Assembly: GCF_963676685.1 (NCBI RefSeq)
Contig: NC_092353.1
Coordinates: forward strand, 13,086,361-13,150,360
Reading direction: 5' to 3'
DNA length: 64,000 nt
From: Mytilus edulis
Lineage: Eukaryota > Mollusca > Bivalvia > Mytilida > Mytilidae
Shown: positions 1-10,293 of the stretch, one piece after another
How positions within the stretch are numbered: position 1 is the first letter of the stretch
How the letters are laid out: each line of letters begins with the position of its first letter
Notes under the pieces: model-generated
Told to the model about the DNA's origin: nothing
Database searches by the model: none
What the model saw: only the letters and a program-made list of their open reading frames with translations
Made by a program: the position numbers and the translations under genes

Positions 1-910
1 ACTACCATATTCTTGACTTGGTACAGGCATTTTCCAAAAGCAATGCTGGGTTAAACATGGTTTTCTAGCAAGCCAAAAACTCCTACTTGTATAACAGTTA
101 TATTCCGTTTTATTGACAAATATAGGGAACTGTTGACAAATGGTTGAGTTATCGGAAATTTACTATTGGAAAATAAAATAATTAAGTTTGAAGTCGTTCA
201 TTAGTGCCAATATCGAGGATAGGAATCATGTTCACTGGAAAATATAAAAAGAATTCTACCAACATTTCATTAAATTCTATGAAGATTTCATAAAGACTTT
301 GATGTCTTATATTACTTGAATCTTAGAATCGATCCAAATGTTTACTACAAAAATCTTGTCCTTTTATCATTAAGATAAGAAAAAAGGGGGAGATTTTCAG
401 AACTATGCTCTCACTGGAAACTGTCTTTTGGCCTTGAAAAGATCATGTTCAAGGTTCCCAAAATTGCATGAAGGATTGATGTCTGAAAAACTTTACCCTT
501 AGGTTAAATTGACTTGTTAACTGCAAAACAAATTCATCTAGCAGTTAACTAGATGAAAACAAAACAAACTTTGTTTTGATATTTTTCTCTAATAGTTACT
601 GTTAGTTAATCTGTTGCAGACTCTAACTTGTTTATACACATTAAGTCCTTGTTATATATTAGATAAAAGTAAAACTAAATTTTAGAGACAATTATTTGTG
701 CTTTTAATCATAAAATGTATACAAGTGAGAGGTTTAGCTAGCTTTACAACCAGGTTTATTCCGCCGTTTTCTACATCAGAAAATGCCTGTACCAAGTCAG
801 AAATATGACAGTTGTTGTCCATTCGTGTGATGTATTCGAGCTTTTCATTTTGCCTTTTGATAAGTGACTTTCCTTTTTTAAGTTCAGTATTTTTGTGATT
901 TTACATTTTA
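1..910. repeat. Dispersed repeat with inverted arms
   Basis: Bases 1-75 (with a CTTGGTACAGGCATTTTC core) and 730-805 (with GAAAATGCCTGTACCAAG) are inverted copies of one dispersed sequence. Other copies lie near 18785-18915 and, inverted, 20690-20880. The spacer is AT-rich and non-coding. The left arm may continue beyond the window edge. Confidence 0.5.
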
Positions 911-1995
911 TTTATTCGAAAGTTTAACATTTTTTACCCGCACATTCTACACACTGAACCTAAATTTTAACTTAACTCACGATCCCGACAACGAGTGTAG
1001 TGTAATTTTGTCTCGCTTCTGCGACAATATGGAGTTCTCAATATACAAATTTTAGTACAGACGACTGGTAAGTAATTGATTTATACGAAAATTGCTACCC
1101 ATTCATATATTTCATATGAAAATCATAACCCAATTATATGTAATTCCCAGCTTTCATGACATTTTATTAAGACGTTATGTACATGCGATCGTTCATATCA
1201 TATTAAAATAAAACGATCAGTTTTTACCGACATGTTAACAGAAGATGAACATTTATGACCCATTGACATATACATGTCTAGCTATTGGTATATTACCTCC
1301 TTGAAACAGGTGGCAATACATAGACATTGCATGAAATTGACCCATACTGTTGTCATATCTTTTTTTATAATTATAAAGAAAGGGACCTCTCCTTTTTCTT
1401 CGCCGTTGTAGGCTGAACAGGAAATACAGAAATAACAATTGTTTAATGAAACAAACATAGTTGTCTCTTCGACATATTTGAAACATTGTTGTCTCTTTGA
1501 CACATTCCCCATTTTCATTCTCAATTTAATATTGCACGACGGCATAATAAATAACTGCAAGCCTTGTTTTTCTCTTGTTCATATACGCACTTTATTTCTT
1601 GTATCAATTTATTAATGTTAGTTAATTGAATAGTATATATTTTGGTATAAAAAAGAGGTCTAGAATAAAAGGCAAATCAAACAAATTAAACATGATCGCT
1701 ATCTATGTACGATTTACGAGTACATATCAACAAACGCGCCGACATCTTGTGTATATGTTACATAGAAAGTATTAACTGAAAAAGGGTTACCTTATTAAAT
1801 TGAAAATCGCCCAAAGATATAAAATAATAAGACCCTCAAGTATGTAACACTTCAAATAATTAAAACAAACCGATGAAAGTCTTTTAAAAATCATAACGTA
1901 TGTAATTATGATATTACTGTGGAATATATTCATTGATATAACTATGCTCTATCGTATTTCGCTTTCTCTAAATACAAAACAACATAAAAGCTTAC
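911..1995. other. Intergenic, no gene seen
   Basis: AT-rich with frequent stops in all frames. Around 1450-1540 there is a fragment of a dispersed repeat (motif TTGTCTCTTTGACACATTCC) that recurs elsewhere in the window. No exon-like segment with splice sites was found. Confidence 0.5.
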
Positions 1996-2053
1996 CTTGA
2001 GGTAGACAAGCAGTACTTAGTGCAACGACACTTAATAGAAATATACAAATCAT
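1996..2053 (-). CDS. Orphan signal-peptide exon, copy 1
   Basis: On the minus strand an ATG at 2053 opens 19 codons plus one base, ending at a GTAAGC donor (phase 1). The peptide starts MICIFLLSVVALSTA and is a clear secretion signal: hydrophobic core with small residues before a likely cleavage site. Length (58 nt) and phase equal those of exon 1 of the Cu/Zn superoxide dismutase gene at 19553-19610. The upstream block AGTTGTCCGACAA resembles the sequence just before that gene's ATG. Two related exons lie at 4701-4758 and 6953-7019. No continuing exon is visible at lower coordinates, so the rest of the gene lies beyond the left edge or is lost. It could be an alternative first exon, a partial gene or a remnant. 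Confidence 0.55.
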
Positions 2054-4700
2054 GTATTATTGTCGGACAACTTTTTTATGTATAACTTTTTTACTTTACG
2101 CGATTTGTAACTTGCATAGGACCGGACTTGGATAATTTTACTGTGTATATTTGTTACGACCTTAACCTTCATCATTTCAGCATAGTAAGCGTTTATAGAG
2201 AGCCTGTTAATATTAAAGAGTTATCCAGCCTCAGAAGTACGCGACAACCTGACATCACCATGCTTAATCATATTTGTGTTTCTATCCATATAATGTAGAA
2301 GCTAAACAAAAACTCTTAGATCAAACATTATCAGCAGGACAAGAAGTAAAGCAGAAAAGTCAAATATAATTTGTTTTGTTGCGAAGTATGATTCTGAATT
2401 GACGAAACTATTTATACCAAAAACATGTCTGACCTTGACTATTTAAAAGTGTCTCGCCTGGTAAATATATCGAACGTGCAATACCCTCATTGGTAGTTGA
2501 ATACTCCGTAAATACAAGTAGTAGTAGAACTTAGAGTATAAATGTGTTGCTTATGAGGTAAAGTATCATTTGCTGTTTAAATGCTAAACGTAAGTCAGCT
2601 AGCAAATCAGTATTACCCCGCTTCATAACATCTGTGTCTGTCAGTTCAGTTGTCGTTGTTTCATGACTGTCATAATTATTTAATCGTGAATTGTTTTATT
2701 ATAATTAAGGCAGTTTTCTCAATTAAATTGTTTCAAAGTTTTCATATCAGGGCCTTTTAGCATCGACTATACGGTATAATGTTTTCTCATTGTTGTTGTT
2801 TCCTATAGTTGCTTACATTCATTTTATTTGAACTTTGGTGGATAGTTGTCTCATTTGCAGAAATATCACATCTCGTCATTTTTTAACAAGGAAATTATAA
2901 AAAATAATCCACATTTTTGCATTTAGTAGCACAAAACAATGGATACCAAATACTTAATGGGATTTTGATGGGATGGTGTTTGGGTCCGATGTAAAAAAAA
3001 ATAAGCAAAACAAAAAGTGATACAGTTTCTCAATGTGAAAACTGTCTGGCTTAAACCAGATTAAGGTAGATTATAGGTATATATTTCTTGAGATATAATT
3101 TTCTTATACTTTACCAAAATGAAGATTTTACAGTGCTTTTTTTTTTTAGATATAATAAAAAGTATGAGTCACCGTGCTATTTACCAAGCTATGAGTCGTT
3201 GATATTTCCTAAATGTGGTAAGATTGTACATGAAAAAAACACATTTGTGTGCATAAAAAGAAATCTATAAGATAGATTTTTGAAATAAATTGTGAGAAGA
3301 TAGTATAATACGTTTTTAGAAAATAAAAAAAAACATGGTGTCACCAAACTTGTTTTCTTTCTACAAGTAAAAATTTTTAAAATCCCTACCAGACCAGTAT
3401 ATATCTTTTTACTAAAAGAGTTATCTCCCCTTAAATGGCTTATTTGAAATAAAATGATTCTTAAAACACCACATTTGATAGTCTTTAAATATTTTAACTA
3501 CTTAAATTGATCACCAAATTTTAATTATCTTTATATGAAAACAATCTAAACAGTTCATTGCAAATCTATCTCCAAATTTGCAAATTTTGGCAAATAACTA
3601 GACCGATTTTGTACTGTGATTGTACAAATCAAGATGGCGGTATACCATGAATCTCCCTTAAATTCAAGAAAAAAAAATGTGCTCTTTATAAGATAAAAAT
3701 AATATGAATTATGATTGCCTTTTGAGACAATTCTCCGCAAATGACAAAATGACACCGAAATTATCAACTACAGGTTACCGTTCGGCTTTCAACGACAACA
3801 ATGAGAGAAGCCGATACCGCATAATCAGCTATATGAGGACCAAAAAATGACACATGTAAAAGAATTCTAACAAGAAACCTAGTTTGTATTCTTGGATTGT
3901 TTACATCTGTTTCAATGGCTGTTGAAAGATGAATGTGTATGCATTATTTGGGATTTTTTTTGCATATTATATATTTATTATACTCAAATTTTAGTATGTA
4001 ACAGAGAAATATTTAATAACTTTAAATTTAACAAACGAGACGTTTTCAGTAAATGCCAACATGTTTGGATCTTGAAGATGCATTATCATAACTTCGACTG
4101 CATATTTTCCACAAACAGATATAAAATTGATCTTATTAAAGCACTAATTTGTATATCTGCCACTGCCAACATCCTTTTATGGAAATGGACAATAATTTGA
4201 TATAAAAATAAGTATTTTAAGTTTACGAACACGATATTATAGGATTGAAATTAGGCAGTCCCTTATCCTTAACTGTGAAGAGATTCATTTTTGAATTGTC
4301 AACATACTTCTTCTACGTATGCATTTAATTTCTTGTTCGTGCTTACAAAATAAATTAACTACAATACGTGTTGCTGTAAAAAGAGCTATTGGGTACTTAA
4401 GACATGAATGCAAAATTAATATGCAAATAAAGCAATACAACATCTCAATCAAGTGCCTAAACAGGGAACCGTATGAACAACAACTGATGAGAAATAAAGG
4501 CAACAGTAGTAAACTGGTGTTAAGTCTCGTTTAAAAAAAGTAGCACGCACACAAAAATCATTAGGCGTTTAAAAAAGTAGCACGCACGCAAAAATCATTA
4601 GTTATGTAATTATGATAAAGTTGTACAATATTTTCATTGGTATATCTATGCTCTATAATAAATTTGCTTTTATTTAAAAACAAAATGACACAATCCTTAC
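2054..4700. other. Non-coding stretch with dispersed repeats
   Basis: Just upstream of the copy-1 ATG (2054-2160) there is a TATA-like stretch and a motif conserved with the other signal exons. At about 2640-2880 lies a minus-orientation fragment of a mussel-type dispersed repeat. At about 3080-3670 there is a repeat whose relative occupies about 33930-34490; shared landmarks are GTATgAGTCACCGT-like sequence, AACTTGTTTTCT and TTATCTCCCCTTA. Short ORFs here are AT-rich and unsupported. Confidence 0.45.
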
Positions 4701-4758
4701 CTTGAACTTGGTAAGCAGTACTTAATGCTACTACGCTTAATAGAAATATACAAATCAT
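4701..4758 (-). CDS. Orphan signal-peptide exon, copy 2
   Basis: Minus-strand ATG at 4758, 19 codons plus one base, GTAAGG donor at 4700, phase 1. The peptide begins MICIFLLSVVALSTAY and is nearly identical to copy 1 over the hydrophobic core. The block AAGTTGTCCAACAA lies 5 nt upstream of the ATG; the superoxide dismutase gene has AAGTTGTCAAACAA 6 nt upstream of its ATG, a 13 of 14 match in nearly the same place. This supports common descent with that exon. No matching downstream exon was found in 2054-4700. It may be an alternative first exon of a gene to the left, or a duplicate that lost its body. Confidence 0.55.
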
Positions 4759-6161
4759 GTTCTTTGTTGGACAACTTTTGTATTTATGACTTTTAACTTT
4801 ACACGATTAGCATGATTAGTAACTTGTATAAAACAAGTATAGGACTGGACTGTATACTATTACTGTTTATATTTGTAACGATAGACGGAAACTTTGCTAT
4901 GCGTTTTACAGATTCGATTAATAGTAAAATGCTGAAATGTTAAAATAGTAAACACGCCTAATTAAGAAGTAAAAAATATAAGAGTAAAGATGGTGACCTT
5001 GTAGTACAAAAACTTCAGCCGAATTTAACAAAGAAATAATAAAACGGGAACAAAATGTATTCCGCTGCAAATTAGGATAGGCAGGATCGTATCTAGTATC
5101 ATGGATGCAAGAGGTCAGCTTTTTCTGTCCAAAAGATGATGTCGTAGTGCTTGGTGTCAAAATGATATCCAAGGTGCTTGCGTTACCTATTATTTGGTTA
5201 CAGAACACCAATATGTTCATTATCATCTTACAATAATTGAGCAAACAGTTCGTCTTTAACTGATATATTCCATTACAAATATATTGTATCAATCATTGAA
5301 TAACATTTAGAGACTATTCATGGTTTTTGTTCCTATTGTGATAATTGTTTTATTGCAAAGTTATACAAAGAAAAAAGAAATAAAGCACAAAATACAAAAT
5401 GTCCTTGACACTGGTTATTGTAACCTGGATATATTACATAAACTATTATTGTATACTTTTAAATGTATTTGAATGTAACATGTTTCACGTGTATAATAAA
5501 TCATACTTCACACGCGATTAAAATTGTACCAATTCGGAAGTAGTTTAAGGGTAATGGATTGAAAAATTAACAATCAAGTTCTATTAAAAACAAACAAGGT
5601 TATATACATTCCATTAGCTTTAATACAATTGCATACCGGATGATTAGCTCATCTGTGTAAGATATCATAGTTTTTACATCTGTCGTAGATCTTTGTGAGA
5701 TTTTTATTAATATGGCGTCTGTCGTCCGTCGTTGACTTTTGAAAAGTCTCATTCTCTGTAAGCTTATTTGTTTAGAATATTACTAAGGTAATCAATATAT
5801 AAATTGTATCCAGTGTCATCGATAACACGTGGACATGTTCACAACTGCTTAGCCTGAAGCTAAACTTTTAGCCATTCATATGTAAGAACCATATAAGAGT
5901 AAAAAATCTGACTATTGTAAAAAAAAGTTCTGAATGCCAAATTCTACAAACTTTCTTTAGCACTTTGTATTTGCATCAAAAGTATCCGACAACTCATTAC
6001 AGGAGGTATTTACCTTAATTGATAAATGTTCAGCGTTTGCTAATGACCTTTATCTTCGTTGGTTTAGCATAAGTACTACATATTAAAAAAGAGAGGTGTT
6101 AGACAAGTTGAAGACAAATTGACACAAATTAAAACAAAATCGACGAAAAGACAAACAACAG
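4759..6161. other. Intergenic, no confident gene
   Basis: AT-rich. The copy-2 upstream region extends to about 4885. A moderately GC-richer open segment lies on the minus strand at about 4998-5186 with a possible acceptor, but its donor is poor and no family is recognised, so it is not annotated as an exon. Confidence 0.4.
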
Positions 6162-6364
6162 TCTACCGAACACAACATGAAACAACTTTATCTACCGAAC
6201 ACAACATGAAACAACTTCATCTACCGAACACAACATGAAACAACTTCATCTACCGAACACAACATGAAACAACTTCATCTACCGAACACAACATGAAACA
6301 ACTTCATCTACCAAACACAACATGAAACAACTTCATCTACCAAACACAACATGAAACAACTTCA
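6162..6364. repeat. 29-bp minisatellite, 7 copies
   Basis: Seven head-to-tail copies of a 29-bp unit containing CTACCGAACACAACATGAAA. Copies are nearly identical: the last two have A in place of G in ACCGAAC, and the first has TTTAT at its end. Confidence 0.95.
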
Positions 6365-6952
6365 GATGAAAGTCTGATTGACTGTCTACGATCATCCGAT
6401 GACAGAAACAATATCCTGACGCCTTTATTTTCGTTTTCCTCCCAAAATAACCAAAACAGAATTATCATAAGCGAGGATAAAAAATGCGACTATGCAGTGT
6501 ACCTTTAGGAAACAAATACATGATGATTAATTTATTATGAAAGGAAGAGAAACGACACACAAAATGAGGTCTTCTCATTTATTAGTATAGACATTCGAAA
6601 TATAGGCAACATAGTATATCACTGTTCAATAGTCAATAAACGATTGCCTTAAGCGAAAAACAATCCGGGTTGCAAACTACAACCGACGGAAGCACATCAA
6701 CTATAAGTATATACTAGCCTGTTATAATACAAATACTGAAATCTCTCAAGATATAAAAACAGCGAGAGACACAAATGTATGTGACTCTTCAGTAAAAACA
6801 ATTTGATCAAAGTCATTATGAAAAAAATAACAAACAAACAAAAACAGCAGAAGTGGAGAAATTATAATACCTTTGTGGAATACATTCATAGATATATGTA
6901 TGCTGTATCTTATCTTGCTTATATTCAATAATAAAACCACAAATAAACTTAC

Positions 6953-7019
6953 CTTGATGAAAGAAAGCTGCCTTACTTAATGCAACAATACTTAATAGAA
7001 TTATACAAATCATGTTCAT
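6953..7019 (-). CDS. Orphan signal-peptide exon, copy 3
   Basis: Minus-strand exon of 67 nt (22 codons plus one base, phase 1) ending at a GTAAGT donor. It encodes MNMICIILLSIVALSKAAFF and so on: the same core as copies 1 and 2, but with two extra N-terminal residues if the first ATG is used (a second ATG lies at 7013) and a divergent end. The block TTGTTCGACAATGAAC precedes the ATG, matching the conserved upstream motif. About 290 bp around this exon aligns with copies 1 and 2, so these are tandem duplications about 2.3-2.7 kb apart. Reading past the donor gives only AT-rich sequence. Secretion is inferred from the signal peptide; the mature protein is unknown. Confidence 0.55.
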
Positions 7020-7194
7020 TGTCGAACAATTATTACATGTATAACTTTTAACTTTACACGATTTTGTAATATATAATAAGCATTTACAGTATCGGACTGT
7101 TGCAACGTATCATTGTACTGTGTGAATGTGTTAATGTTATCTGATTATCCTTCCTGAGATTTTGATACATTTTTGTATCACCCTAAGATTTTGG

Positions 7195-7340
7195 TTACTT
7201 AGTTTTTAGTTTCTATGTTGTGCTTTGTGTACTATCGTTTGTCTGTTTGTCTTTTCTTTTATGCGTGGCGTTGTCAGTTTATTTTGTTCTTATTAGTTTG
7301 AATGTCCCTCTGGTACCTTTCGACCCTCTTTTATGATATA
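7195..7340 (+). repeat. Dispersed repeat fragment (GGCGTTGTCAG family)
   Basis: Recognisable by TATGTTGTG, TGTTTGTCTTTT, GGCGTTGTCAGTTTAT and GTCCCTCTGGTA in this order. Related copies: 21280-21480 (+), 34505-34660 (+), 34728-35000 (-), 41205-41440 (-), 44150-44305 (+), 54830-54955 (+), 11945-12370 (-). I recall it as abundant in mussel genomes. Its class is uncertain. Confidence 0.6.
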
Positions 7341-7669
7341 GGTTTGTACAAATACTAGACAACACAAATAATGCATCCCATCTTATCCTATAAATTAAAG
7401 GAGATACAAATTTTCTTTTTGTTTTTGCTACAAATTATTAGACAAGTCTTTGATTATCACAAATCAAACGAACGAAAAACAATTTCAAATTCCTGAGATT
7501 GGGCAGTCATTTCCTAAATATATAGAAGATTGCGGAATACAAATGGTGTTACAGATACCTAAACCCGATCAGTCATTTATACACTTTTTATGTGTTTGTT
7601 TTACTGAATTGAGACTCGTTTCTTTTTTCAAGGAAAACAATCACGAAGAATGACGAATCTCGTAATTAT
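7341..7669. other. Spacer, nothing recognised
   Basis: AT-rich spacer between the dispersed repeat and the satellite. A 67-codon ORF from 7450 has no support. Confidence 0.4.
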
Positions 7670-8660
7670 ATTAAAAACACGGTGTTACTGTTATACTTGT
7701 TATGTGTAGACGGTCTAACACGGTGTTACTGTTATACTTGATATGTGTAGACGGTCTAACACGGTGTTACTGTTATACTTGTTATGTGTAGACGGTCTAG
7801 TACGGTGTTACTGTTATACTTGTTATGTGTAGACGGTCTAACACGGTGTTACTGTTATACTTGTTATGTGTAGACGGTCTAACACGGTGTTACTGTTATA
7901 CTTGTTATGTGTAGACGGTCTAATACGGTGTTACTGTTATACATGTTATGTGTAGACGGTCTAACACGGTGTTACTGTTATACTTGTTATGTGTAGACGG
8001 TCTAACACGGTGTTACTGTTATACTTGTTATGTGTAGACGGTCTAACACGGTGTTACTGTTATACTTGTTATGTGTAGACGGTCTAGTACGGTGTTACTG
8101 TTATACTTGTTATGTGTAGATGGTCTAGTACGGTGTTACTGTTATACTTGTTATGTGTAGACGGTCTAACACGGTGTTACTGTTATACTTGTTATGTGTA
8201 GACGGTCTAGTACCGTCCAGACTAACGTCATCATTAAAAACACGGTGTTACTGTTATACTTGTTATGTGTAGACGGTCTAGTACCGTCCAGACTAACGTC
8301 GTCATTAAAAACACGGTGTTACTGTTAAACTTGTTATGTGTAGACGGTCTAGTACCGTCCAGACTAACGTCGTATTAAAAACACGGTGTTACTGTTATAC
8401 TTGTTATGTGTAGACGGTCTAGTACCGTCCAGACTAACGTCGTCATTAAAAACACGGTGTTACTGTTATACTTGTTATGTGTAGACGGTCTAGTACCGTC
8501 CAGACTAACGTCGTCATTAAAAACACGGTGTTACTGTTATACTTGTTATGTGTAGACGGTCTAGTACCGTCCAGACTAACGTCGTCATTGAAAACACGGT
8601 GTTACTGTTATACTTGTTATGTGTAGACGGTCTAGTACCGTCCAGACTAACGTCGTCATT
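7670..8660. repeat. Two-tier satellite: 41-bp then 71-bp units
   Basis: The element GGTGTTACTGTTATACTTG recurs at 7681, 7722, 7763 and every 41 bp to 8173 (12 exact periods). It then recurs at 8244, 8315, 8385, 8456, 8527 and 8598, so the period is 71 bp with one 70-bp unit. The longer unit is the 41-bp unit plus about 30 bp (ACCGTCCAGACTAACGTCGT and an A-rich end). The join creates GACGGTCTAGTACCGTC, an inverted repeat with 6-bp arms. Copies are almost identical, so amplification was recent or the array is homogenised. Confidence 0.95.
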
Positions 8661-10234
8661 GACGCTGTAACCTGAATAGACTAAACAAATAAAATACTGT
8701 TAGAACATTAATCTAAATAAACTTATATGCAACATGTTTCTGATGTATAATGAATTATAGTTCACATGCGAATAAATCTGTTATATTTTTAAAGAGATTT
8801 GTGAGTAATGGATCGAAAATTAACAATTAAAGATTTTTTTCTTATTTAACTTTTATGTAAAACTGAACATAGTAGAGTCACAAATCTGACAATTTTAAAA
8901 CAGCTCTAATTATCATTTCGGTCTACTATGTTAAGCACTTGGCAGTTTTTACCAAAATTGTGAGACAAGTCGTTACATGCGATATTTCCATTAATTGACA
9001 TTTTGTTCCAACGTCAGCATTTTGCCTATTACATAGAAACACTAATATACAATTGTTTCAAGTTCATAGATTCAGCATAAACATTTAAACAGAGGCGGAA
9101 AATGTCAAACGGATATTCAAACTCACAATGTGAAGATAAACTGACATAGCAAAAAAAAACGACGAAACGGTCTACAATAGACAAGACTGAAAACGAAAGA
9201 CTGAGCTACGCAAATCAAATCAAAACCAGGATTGATGTGCCAGGTGCTTTATCTTAGCGTAAGCAGATCTTGTTCTATATGTGGCAAATGCATGTTCAAA
9301 TTAAGGGAAACGTCTCAATATGTGTGGTGCGAGAAAAAGACGACGGGCTTTTGGTTTTGAAATATTTTAAAGGTTCTTTTGAGTTCAAAATTCAAGCTCT
9401 GGGAAGCATATCAACTAGGATATATATACACCATATACAGGCGTGGTTGGAATGTTGCTGGCAGGCTGGACTCATTTCTTTTGTTTACGAAGACCCTTAT
9501 TATCAATATATAGATGCAAGTCAAGATGCAAATCAGACTTAATTGTATTAGTGGGATCCTTAATTATTTTTAATTTTCAAAACCAAAGGAAGAGCGTTTT
9601 CGTTCTTTTTCTGATTGTCTATTTTATTCATCATTGTACGTATGTTTTCAAATAGCATCCCTGCTAGTACATTTGGTATATCTTTTTACAATGTAACGAA
9701 ATAAATCAAGTTGGAAAGTTGGCAGTTGTTATCAAGATGTTCGTTTCTATGTATGACCATGTGTGTTTCTTTGGCGTTGTTGGTTTCCGTTGTTTTCCTC
9801 TTGTAGGTGATGTGTTTTAAACCCGGATTTGTTGTATCTCAATCGATTTATGAATTTCAAATAGAGGTATAATACTGTTGCCTTTATTTAAAACCAATTG
9901 TCCGATTTTTAGTGCGTGACCAATATAGTAAAGCATCCACCATGATGGTTGCCATGGCGAAAACATGAACACAGGATTACAATTCAAATGTCAACTTATC
10001 AACTTATGTTGATTTCGAAAGTCTGGTTGTCTTTGTTTATCTCATGCAAAGCCTTTCTTGGCTTTGATAGATATTATCGTATTATAGGTTTTCGTGCTAT
10101 TTAGAATGCAGTGTGATGTTACTATTCCATTTAAAAAGTATGCATAGTACGAATTCATATGACGTACGAAACATATGATCTGACGATATGAGACATACCG
10201 AGAAATTATGAAGATAAAAGAGTTATAAGTAAAA
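8661..10234. other. Intergenic with dispersed repeat fragments
   Basis: About 9100-9560 is a decayed long copy of the GGCGTTGTCAG repeat family (its distal part, matching 42270-42480). About 9740-9900 holds another dispersed repeat (GTTTCCGTTGTTTTCCTC, then TATCTCAATCGATTTATGA, then GTTGCCTTTATT), also seen at 15280-15480, 35890-36060 and 42050-42240. ORFs here are repeat-derived. Confidence 0.5.
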
Positions 10235-10240
10235 TTTAAT
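10235..10240 (-). terminator. Possible polyadenylation signal (ATTAAA)
   Basis: ATTAAA on the minus strand, 54 nt after the superoxide dismutase stop codon. It is the nearest common poly(A) signal variant; no AATAAA lies close by. Confidence 0.35.
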
Positions 10241-10293
10241 CACTTTTTGATTGCATATATGTTCAGAAAGCAGTGTGAATGTGAGTTTTTAAA

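Noticed and set aside
4998..5186. Possible second exon for signal-peptide copy 3 (open, phase-compatible, with GNASTLDIILTPS)
   Set aside because: The acceptor lacks a good pyrimidine tract, the donor (GTCACC) is poor and the peptide matches no known family, least of all SOD.
6162..8660. CRISPR-like array
   Set aside because: Units are adjacent tandem repeats with no unique spacers, in a eukaryotic context.
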